Positions 6,636 through 11,824 of a stretch of 11,824 bases of DNA are shown here, one piece after another. The stretch is from positions 1 through 11,824 of the forward strand of contig JACZYI010000039.1 in assembly GCA_022571175.1 (NCBI GenBank). Reading direction: 5' to 3'. How positions within the stretch are numbered: the stretch's first letter is position 1; the number at the start of each line of letters is the position of its first letter. Source of the DNA: Pseudomonadota bacterium. Lineage in GTDB: Bacteria > Pseudomonadota > Alphaproteobacteria > Sphingomonadales > SMXR01. Under the pieces are notes generated by a model. It saw nothing but the letters and a program-made list of their open reading frames with translations. It ran no database searches and had not been told where the DNA came from. A program made the translations under genes and the position numbers.

Positions 6636-7088
6636 TTACATGGGATGGGCCAAAAATCCTGCCCATCCACAGGAGCTGGTTTCACATTTTCGCATGGTCA
6701 CAGTGAGGCGATATTTTCCACCCCTCGGGACCTCAAAGGAAAAACTGCCGAAAGGACGTCCCGCTCCACCTCTAACCTTGAAATTGCCCGGACCGGTGAC
6801 AGTGAATGTAATTCTGGCATCTTCAGTTGCGGTCATAAACACCAGCGAAAAAACTTCTCCCGCCACCAAGTCCGGCAGGGTTACTCGATGGCGTTTGTTT
6901 TTCTTGGCCGTCCCTTCAAAGAATTGATCGATAATGTATCCGCCCTGTTCGAAGGATTTTGCTATTTCGGGAATGGTCTGATCGGCCACATCGTCTTCGG
7001 CTTGCGCCAAGAGGGCATTCAGAGGGAAAATCACCATTGCCATCAGCAGAGCAAATAACTTGGAATGAATACTCCAGACGTTATCCAT
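6636..7088 (-). CDS. Small exported protein of unknown function with a beta-sandwich-like domain
   Basis: This gene encodes 150 aa from the ATG at 7088. The N-terminus has a signal peptide: basic K10, a hydrophobic core LFALLMAMVIFPLNALL (11-27) and probable cleavage after AQA (30). The mature part has strand-rich alternation, for example EVFSLVFMTATEDARITFTVTGPGNFKV (78-105) and GSFSFEVPRGGKYRLTVTM (114-132). This resembles the bacterial pre-peptidase C-terminal or similar jelly-roll folds, but I cannot name the family. Two cysteines near the end (C135 and C140) could form a disulfide. The chosen start overlaps the stop of the upstream gene by 8 bp (ATGGATAA), with GGAA about 7 nt before it, which indicates translational coupling. 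An in-frame start at 7121 would lie deeper inside the upstream gene and is less likely. Confidence 0.72.
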   Translation of the reverse strand: MDNVWSIHSKLFALLMAMVIFPLNALLAQAEDDVADQTIPEIAKSFEQGGYIIDQFFEGTAKKNKRHRVTLPDLVAGEVFSLVFMTATEDARITFTVTGPGNFKVRGGAGRPFGSFSFEVPRGGKYRLTVTMRKCETSSCGWAGFLAHPM

Positions 7089-7686
7089 CGGCTTTCCGTT
7101 CCGCGTCCCGGCGTATGGCATACATACAGTCCCGGTAATTATTAAGCCTGGCCTGCAAAACGAAACTAGCAGTGCCGTGAGTTCCGGGCAGGGCGATCAA
7201 TAATAATTCACTGACTTGCTCGCCCATGACATTGCCATGGTTATAAGTCCATTTGGCAGCCAGCACCGCTTCGTTGGAGCGTAGCTTGGTCATGAACAAT
7301 TCCGCCCAAAGAGCGGTACTACCCCGAAAGATATAATCGAAAATCGCTGGCTCCCCAAATTTCTCGCTCCAAGGAACCATAATTCTCTCAAACTCCTGCC
7401 TGAGTTCCTCTCCCGCGGGTCCTGTAATAATGAGATCGGTCTGGGCAATGATCAGGCAGACCCCGGTCGATTCGTGCACACGCACCATATAATGGGAAAA
7501 ATCAAGGTTAAATTCAGGGGTACGGTGCAGGCGGTAAATGGACCTTTTCTGTCGTCCTGCTACATCCAGTTCATCAAGAGACGTTCCCATGGGAATTCCG
7601 AATAAGGAACCGTCATCATCAGCCCGCGCAACTGACACTGTCGCCAGTATCAAGAACACCAAAATAACGCCTTTCAAAAAGAGCAT
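7081..7686 (-). CDS. Exported protein of unknown function
   Basis: This gene encodes 201 aa from the ATG at 7686. A signal peptide is clear: MLFLKGVILVFLILATVSVARA with probable cleavage after A22, placing the mature 179-aa protein in the periplasm. The mature protein begins with an LFGIPMGTSLDELD segment (28-41), a glycine-rich opening seen in several uncharacterised periplasmic families, followed by an alpha/beta region with two widely spaced cysteines (C77 and C187). I do not recognise the family. A GAGG/GGGGGA-rich ribosome site precedes 7686; the longer frame would use a TTG at 7710 without a good site. The gene lies 79 bp after the ABC ATPase gene on the same strand and overlaps the next exported-protein gene by 8 bp, so the pair is surely made together and may work with the importer. 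Confidence 0.75.
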   Translation of the reverse strand: MLFLKGVILVFLILATVSVARADDDGSLFGIPMGTSLDELDVAGRQKRSIYRLHRTPEFNLDFSHYMVRVHESTGVCLIIAQTDLIITGPAGEELRQEFERIMVPWSEKFGEPAIFDYIFRGSTALWAELFMTKLRSNEAVLAAKWTYNHGNVMGEQVSELLLIALPGTHGTASFVLQARLNNYRDCMYAIRRDAERKADG

Positions 7687-7730
7687 TCCCCCGACCCTCT
7701 TGTAAGTCAAGATTGATTGTTAATGTGACA

Positions 7731-7760
7731 AATGTACGACCCCAGGTTTTAGTGAGTCAA
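7731..7760 (-). promoter_or_regulatory. Candidate promoter for the two exported-protein genes
   Basis: On the minus strand TTGACT (7760-7755) and TACATT (7736-7731) are spaced by 18 bp and match the sigma-70 consensus at 5 and 4 positions. The predicted leader is about 40 nt. No terminator is visible between the ATPase gene and this promoter, so read-through from the importer operon is also likely. Confidence 0.4.
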
Positions 7761-7765
7761 TTCAA

Positions 7766-8536
7766 TTAACCGGGAGGGTTCAAACGCCAGGGAATGATTG
7801 CCCCCTCACTGCGTTTTGCTTCAATGCCATATATATCACGCAAATTATCATCGGTAAGAACTTCCGAAGCCGAACCCATGGCAGCAATTTCCCCCTCATT
7901 CAAAAGCACAAAATGATCGGCGAAACGTGCTGCCAGGGTCAAATCATGGAGAACGATAACCACCGACAATCCCTCGTTGGCCTTTTTTCGCAACAGTTCA
8001 AGCACCTGCAGTTGATGGGCTGGGTCCAGCGCTGCCACCGGTTCATCAACCAGCAAGACTGGCGCTTCCACCGCGAGCGCTCTGGCGAGAAGAGCCCGCG
8101 CACGCTCGCCACCCGATAATGACCAGACCGTTCGCGCGCTCAGATGAGTGGCGTCAACCAAATCCAGTGCTTCGCTCACGGCGCGCTGATGATCTCCCGA
8201 AATTTCTTCATAGGCCACCAGATGCGGCAAACGTCCGAGAGACACCAACCGCTCCACGGTAATGGGCCAATGAACTTCTGGCTGTTGCGGCAAATAGGAA
8301 ACCGTGCTCGCCAACAACTCCGGCTGGTATGTGGAAATCGGATGACCCAGCACGGCAATTTCTCCCTCTGATATTTCAACCAGACCGACAATCGCTTTCA
8401 ACAAGGTGCTCTTGCCTGCGCCGTTTGGGCCAATAACGGCACTAATCTGCCCCCGTGACAGACTCATAGTAATATGGCGAAGAATTTCACAGCCGCTGAG
8501 CGAGACTGAACAATTTTTGACCTCAATCGCCGTCAT
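7766..8536 (-). CDS. ABC importer ATPase, FecE/HmuV/BtuD type
   Basis: This gene encodes 256 aa, the normal length for the ATPase of a FecCD-type importer. The nucleotide-binding motifs are all intact: Walker A GPNGAGKST (36-44), Q-loop Q84 in YLPQQ, signature LSGGE (140-144), Walker B LLVDEP (161-166) with catalytic E165, and switch histidine H197 in VLHDL. It powers uptake of a metal chelate from the periplasm together with the permease and binding protein encoded just upstream. Its ATG overlaps the permease stop by 4 bp (ATGA), showing translational coupling. The substrate (siderophore, heme or cobalamin) cannot be read from the ATPase. Confidence 0.92.
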   Translation of the reverse strand: MTAIEVKNCSVSLSGCEILRHITMSLSRGQISAVIGPNGAGKSTLLKAIVGLVEISEGEIAVLGHPISTYQPELLASTVSYLPQQPEVHWPITVERLVSLGRLPHLVAYEEISGDHQRAVSEALDLVDATHLSARTVWSLSGGERARALLARALAVEAPVLLVDEPVAALDPAHQLQVLELLRKKANEGLSVVIVLHDLTLAARFADHFVLLNEGEIAAMGSASEVLTDDNLRDIYGIEAKRSEGAIIPWRLNPPG

Positions 8537-9555
8537 CGCATCATCCTCCTGGTCGCCATCAGCAAATAGAGGAAAAAGGGAGCTCCGAGCAGTGCTGTCA
8601 CCACACCCAGACGCAATTGTTGCCCGCCGGGCATCAGGCGCACCGCCAAATCAGCAAACAAAACCAGTGCAGCACCACCAAGTGCACTTGGCACCAGCAG
8701 GCGTCCCGGAGAATAGCCCACGAATGGCCGGATCATATGGGGCACGATCAGCCCCACAAAGCCGATGGCACCGGTTATGGAAACACTTGCCCCCACCGCC
8801 AGTGAGGTTCCGAAAATTGTAAATAATTTCAGCCGCTTGAGATCAATGCCCAGGGTCTTGGCCACTTGATCTCCAAGCGTGAGCGCCTCCAGACCGCGCG
8901 CCGACAGTAAAATCAAAAACCCACCAAAAATTGCAAAAGGCGCAAGCAGAGCCACATCGGCCATGCTGCGGTTTGCAAGACTGCCTAGCAGCCACAGCAA
9001 TATGTCGCTCATGGCAAAGGGGTTGGGTGAAAGATTCAGGGCCAGCGAAATAAGCGCCCCGGCAAAAGCATTGATGGCAATGCCCACAAGTACCAGCGTC
9101 AATACGCTTGCATCACGGGAAGCAACGGCAAAAAGTATCACGGTCGCAACCAGCGCGCCCGCCATCCCGAAGGCAGGCACCACCAGCCCCGCCAGGCCCA
9201 CAGACCCCGCAAGCCCAAAATAAATGGCGATCACTGCTCCCAGGGCCGCACACGAAGACACCCCCACCACGCCCGGCTCAGCAAGAGGGTTTTTGAAAAG
9301 CCCCTGAAAGGCCGCGCCCGATAAACCCAGAACTGCTCCCACCAGCAGACCCAATAAAACGCGCGGCAGGCGAATTTCTCTCACAATCAAGGCTAAATCA
9401 TTTTCTGCAGGTGCCGTAAGCCCTTCCAGGACTTCCGCCACGGTCAAATCCACCGGTCCCAGCAGCAGCTCCAGAAAACCCGCCACCGTCACCAGGATCA
9501 ACAGGGAGAGATTGAGACCCGTCAGACCCGATCGAATTCGGGCTGGCAGACTCAT
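8533..9555 (-). CDS. ABC importer permease, FecCD family
   Basis: This gene encodes 340 aa with about ten hydrophobic segments, the FecCD/BtuC architecture of inner-membrane permeases for iron-siderophores, heme or vitamin B12. Family motifs are RLPRVLLGLLVGAVLGLSG (62-80), FQGLFKNPLAEPGVVGVSS (83-101), the coupling-helix region with TLGIDLKRLK (234-243) and GAIGFVGLIVPHMIR (262-276). Position 102, after GVSS, is cysteine where the family nearly always has glycine. I chose the ATG at 9555 because it overlaps the binding-protein stop by 4 bp (ATGA), the same coupling seen with the ATPase; a longer frame to 9624 would overlap the upstream gene by 70 bp. Confidence 0.92.
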   Translation of the reverse strand: MSLPARIRSGLTGLNLSLLILVTVAGFLELLLGPVDLTVAEVLEGLTAPAENDLALIVREIRLPRVLLGLLVGAVLGLSGAAFQGLFKNPLAEPGVVGVSSCAALGAVIAIYFGLAGSVGLAGLVVPAFGMAGALVATVILFAVASRDASVLTLVLVGIAINAFAGALISLALNLSPNPFAMSDILLWLLGSLANRSMADVALLAPFAIFGGFLILLSARGLEALTLGDQVAKTLGIDLKRLKLFTIFGTSLAVGASVSITGAIGFVGLIVPHMIRPFVGYSPGRLLVPSALGGAALVLFADLAVRLMPGGQQLRLGVVTALLGAPFFLYLLMATRRMMR

Positions 9556-10418
9556 TGCAAAGCCTCTTGAATTAAAGTCTGGCGAATAAGATCCACTGCA
9601 TCCAGCGCATACCACGCCGGGCAACTTAGAAGCCGGCTTGGTACCTCGATAAATTGAGCCTCAGAAAATATTTTTTTAGCCACCGGATGATCTCCAAGCC
9701 GCCAGCTATCCGAGGCACCCGTACGGGCATCAAAAAAGCTGCCGATAATAACTTCCGGCGGATCAATAACCAAAAATTCAAGTTCAATGGTTCCCCAGCC
9801 TTCCATACCCAAGTCAGCCATCTGATTCCGCAGACCCGACATACGGAGAACCTCATCAAGAAACGTTCCCGGGCCCGAGGTGGCACCACCGGGGCTGATA
9901 TAGATGGCAGCAGGGCCATCTGCCTCGCTTATCGGGTCAATCCGGGCAAGCCGCCGGTCCATTTCTTCCACCAGGATTTTTGCGGCCTCCGGCTGGCCCA
10001 GAGCCTCCCCAAAGACCATAATATCGTTGCGCATTTCAGAAAATCCGGCGGGCAATCCCGTGGCAAAAGTGCGGATACCCTGGCGCTCAAGCATCTGAGC
10101 CAAGGCAAAATCGCCCTGGGCGGTCCTGACAACCACGTCAGGCCGGAGCATCAGTATTTCCTCAGCGGACCCGTTATGAGACGGAAAATCTGCGGCCCTC
10201 TCCCGAAAATAGGAAAATGGCAAAGTCGCGTTTGGCGAAAGCGCAAGGATTTGCTCAGGCTTTGCCAGCGCAAGAACAAATTGATCGGCACAGGAATCGA
10301 GCGAGACCACCCTTGGCAGTCGATCCTTCTCACCAGCCATGGCAATACCGGCAGCCAGGGTCATGCCGGATAAAGCGAATAATAAAAATAGAATTAAAAG
10401 ACGCAAATTTTTCCCCAT
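9552..10418 (-). CDS. ABC importer periplasmic substrate-binding protein (iron-chelate/cobalamin type)
   Basis: This gene encodes 288 aa from the ATG at 10418. The signal peptide MGKNLRLLILFLLFALSGMTLAAGIAMA has probable cleavage after A28. The mature part is a class III (BtuF/FhuD-type) binding protein: it opens with RVVSLDSCADQFVLALA (36-52), has GSAEEILMLRPDVVV (83-97) and a long backbone helix near 140-160, followed by SPGGATSGPGTFLDEVLRMSGL (175-196) in the C-terminal lobe. Glutamates on the lobe surfaces would dock on the permease. Unlike many Gram-positive relatives it has no lipobox. The open frame reaches a TTG at 10499, but the extra 27 residues are not signal-like. It is the first gene of the importer operon. 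The family members I recall are often linked to cobalamin or iron-chelate uptake; the ligand is not determined. Confidence 0.88.
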   Translation of the reverse strand: MGKNLRLLILFLLFALSGMTLAAGIAMAGEKDRLPRVVSLDSCADQFVLALAKPEQILALSPNATLPFSYFRERAADFPSHNGSAEEILMLRPDVVVRTAQGDFALAQMLERQGIRTFATGLPAGFSEMRNDIMVFGEALGQPEAAKILVEEMDRRLARIDPISEADGPAAIYISPGGATSGPGTFLDEVLRMSGLRNQMADLGMEGWGTIELEFLVIDPPEVIIGSFFDARTGASDSWRLGDHPVAKKIFSEAQFIEVPSRLLSCPAWYALDAVDLIRQTLIQEALQ

Positions 10419-10503
10419 TTTCAGTCTCGCCCCCCCTGGCAGAGACCCGGTTGAGCTCCTCAGCTTCGTTACCTTGACTTGCCTGAATAGGGCTCGCAAG
10501 CAG

Positions 10504-10531
10504 AGAATAAATTGGCTAGCTTCAATGGCAA
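10504..10531 (-). promoter_or_regulatory. Candidate promoter of the ABC importer operon
   Basis: On the minus strand TTGCCA (10531-10526, 5 of 6 consensus) and TATTCT (10509-10504, 4 of 6) are spaced by 16 bp. The leader to the binding-protein start would be about 80 nt. I see no Fur-like 19-bp palindrome over it and the leader is too short for a cobalamin riboswitch. Confidence 0.4.
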
Positions 10532-10573
10532 CGGACAGGGTATCCTTTATCGTAAATTAATTGGAGGCAAACC

Positions 10574-11623
10574 ATGACTTCAACTATTGAAAAACGGAGA
10601 CTGCGCAGTCTCCTAATGGGTTTGGCATTGATAATGGCAGGCTGTGGGCAAAGTCCGGAAGGCAGTGACACAGTGAACAGGGAGGAATCGGTTATGCCTC
10701 GTTATGCATTAGCAATTCATGGAGGCGCCGGAACCATCCTGCGGGAAAATATGAGCGCAGAACGCGAAGCGGCCTATACCAAGATTCTTTTGGAAGCATT
10801 GGAGGCTGGCGAAGATGTGCTCGCGGCTGATGGCACCAGCATTGATGCCGTGATTGCCGTAATTACCTTAATGGAGGATTCGCCCCTTTTTAATGCTGGC
10901 AAGGGAGCCGTTTTTACCAATGAAGGCACCAACGAGATGGACGCGTCCATTATGGATGGCGCAGACCTTAATGCCGGTGCGGTTGCCGGCGTGACAACCG
11001 TAAAAAGCCCGATTGCGCTGGCACGAGCAGTGATGGACATTTCCCCCCATGTGATGCTGCAGGGCCGCGGCGCAGAGGTTTTTGCTGAAGAACAGGGGCT
11101 TGAGATCGTCGATCCCTCCTATTTTTATACCGAGCACCGGTTTCAGCAGTTGCAAAAAATTCAGGCGGACGATAATGCCATCATGTCCGAGCATGATGCC
11201 GACCATAAATACGGCACGGTCGGCGCAGTGGCCCTTGATTCCCACGGTAATCTGGCGGCGGGCACCTCCACCGGTGGCATGACCAATAAACGCTGGGGTC
11301 GGGTGGGGGATTCTCCGATTATCGGTGCTGGCACCTATGCCAGTAACTCCTCCTGTGCGGTCTCCGCTACGGGCTCGGGGGAATATTTTATTCGCGCTAC
11401 GGTGGCCCGGTCCATCTGTGCGCTTATGGAATATGGAGATATGAGCCTGGAAGAAGCCGCTAACAAAATCATCATGGAACAGCTGGTGGAAATGGGTGGC
11501 AGTGGTGGCATTATTTCGGTGGATAATCGCGGAAATATCGCACTGGTTTTTAATTCTGACGGCATGTACCGCGGTCGGGTTACAGCGGGCAGCGAACCGG
11601 TGATTGAGATCTACCGGGATTAA
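10574..11623 (+). CDS. iaaA: Isoaspartyl peptidase/L-asparaginase (plant type, Ntn hydrolase) with lipoprotein leader
   Basis: This gene encodes 349 aa. The catalytic part matches EcAIII-type enzymes, which cleave isoaspartyl dipeptides and L-asparagine: ALAIHGGAGTI (45-55), FNAGKGAVFTNEGTNEMDASIMDG (106-129), the autocleavage and catalytic threonine T215 in HKYGTVGAVALD, TSTGGMTNKRWGRVGDSPIIGAG (about 232-254) and SATGSGEYFIR. The precursor should self-cleave before T215 into alpha and beta subunits. The first 24 residues look like a lipoprotein signal, LLMGLALIMAGC, with C24 as the lipidated residue. The ATG at 10574 has GGAGG 8 nt upstream. A second in-frame ATG at 10694 (M41) also has GGAGG 8 nt upstream, and would give a leaderless 309-aa protein that begins just where canonical enzymes do. 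It is 19 bp upstream of a GMC oxidoreductase gene. Confidence 0.93.
   Translation: MTSTIEKRRLRSLLMGLALIMAGCGQSPEGSDTVNREESVMPRYALAIHGGAGTILRENMSAEREAAYTKILLEALEAGEDVLAADGTSIDAVIAVITLMEDSPLFNAGKGAVFTNEGTNEMDASIMDGADLNAGAVAGVTTVKSPIALARAVMDISPHVMLQGRGAEVFAEEQGLEIVDPSYFYTEHRFQQLQKIQADDNAIMSEHDADHKYGTVGAVALDSHGNLAAGTSTGGMTNKRWGRVGDSPIIGAGTYASNSSCAVSATGSGEYFIRATVARSICALMEYGDMSLEEAANKIIMEQLVEMGGSGGIISVDNRGNIALVFNSDGMYRGRVTAGSEPVIEIYRD
10681..10696 (+). promoter_or_regulatory. Internal ribosome site and second start within iaaA
   Basis: GGAGG at 10681-10685 precedes an in-frame ATG at 10694 by 8 nt, the same spacing as at the upstream start. Translation from here begins MPRYALAIHGGAG, matching the length and opening of cytoplasmic isoaspartyl peptidases. 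It could yield a cytoplasmic isoform, or be a relic of the ancestral start. Confidence 0.5.
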
Positions 11624-11642
11624 TCCGGCAAGGGTGGGCAGG

Positions 11643-11824
11643 TTGGCCGAGCTATTTGATTATGTGATCGTGGGAGCAGGCTCGGCTGGCTGTGTTTTGG
11701 CTAATCGGCTGAGCGAAGATGCGAGCGTTTCAATTTTGCTGATCGAAGCAGGCAAAACAGACAACAGTCCTTTTATTCATATGCCTGCCGGTCTGATAGA
11801 CCTGGTGCCGAAGAAGACTCACAA
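11643..11824 (+). CDS. GMC-family FAD oxidoreductase, N-terminal part (cut by window edge)
   Basis: The frame is open to the right edge and shows about 60 residues. The N-terminus has the FAD-binding Rossmann motif of the glucose-methanol-choline family: FDYVIVGAGSAGCVLANRLSE, then the acidic end of strand 2 in ILLIEAG, and the HMPAG segment typical of choline and alcohol dehydrogenases of this family. The start is uncertain: a TTG at 11643 or a GTG at 11634, both in frame, with a G-rich stretch (AAGGGTGGGCAGG) that could act as ribosome site for the TTG. There is no ATG upstream of the conserved core. It follows iaaA by about 19 bp and is probably cotranscribed with it. Substrate cannot be told from this fragment. 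Confidence 0.88.
   Translation, partial: MAELFDYVIVGAGSAGCVLANRLSEDASVSILLIEAGKTDNSPFIHMPAGLIDLVPKKTH

Noticed and set aside
7708..7710. TTG at 7710 as start of the 201-aa exported protein
   Set aside because: The ATG at 7686 has a purine-rich ribosome site and gives a normal signal peptide; the TTG has neither.
9654..10373. Long plus-strand open frame of 239 codons
   Set aside because: It lies antisense within the binding-protein gene, has a composition rich in H, K and R without domain features, and is a shadow of the minus-strand gene.
10419..10573. Possible cobalamin riboswitch upstream of the ABC importer genes
   Set aside because: Only 155 bp separate the divergent genes, too little for a full B12 riboswitch plus promoter, and the conserved core boxes are not found.

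Overview
The window looks like a piece of an alphaproteobacterial chromosome of moderate GC content (roughly half by eye). The evidence is the style of the genes: a short homogentisate dioxygenase and a short fumarylacetoacetase, a MarR regulator divergent from hppD, an Lrp/AsnC regulator divergent from L-alanine dehydrogenase, and a FecCD-type importer. A marine lineage near Kordiimonadales or Emcibacterales is a guess from recall, not shown by the sequence. I see no mobile element, CRISPR array, tRNA or rRNA. Coding density is high and most genes sit in compact, overlapping transcription units.

Region 1 (1-4481) is tyrosine/homogentisate catabolism. A minus-strand operon reads hppD, hmgA, a fumarylacetoacetase gene and then a HisC-like aminotransferase that runs off the left edge. 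Together they could take tyrosine through 4-hydroxyphenylpyruvate, homogentisate and maleyl-/fumarylacetoacetate to fumarate and acetoacetate. Maleylacetoacetate isomerase is not in the window. A plus-strand MarR gene faces the operon, and a near-perfect 16-bp palindrome lies between them.

Region 2 (4482-4891) is a 410-bp stretch without a convincing protein gene. Its left part holds four consecutive stem-loops. The last is a textbook minus-strand intrinsic terminator whose U tract overlaps the marR stop codon. I read this as an undescribed small RNA of about 150 nt with a C-rich, anti-Shine-Dalgarno-like loop.

Region 3 (4892-6617) has L-alanine dehydrogenase and a divergent Lrp/AsnC regulator. 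Their shared intergenic region carries repeated ATTCG/GAATTAT motifs, and the regulator mRNA may be leaderless.

Region 4 (6636-10418) is minus strand: a periplasmic binding protein, a FecCD permease and an ATPase, each overlapping the next by 4 bp (an importer for a metal chelate such as iron-siderophore, heme or cobalamin). Two translationally coupled exported proteins of unknown function follow.

Region 5 (10574-11824) is plus strand: an isoaspartyl peptidase/asparaginase with a lipoprotein leader and a second, well-placed internal start, then the beginning of a GMC-family oxidoreductase cut by the right edge.
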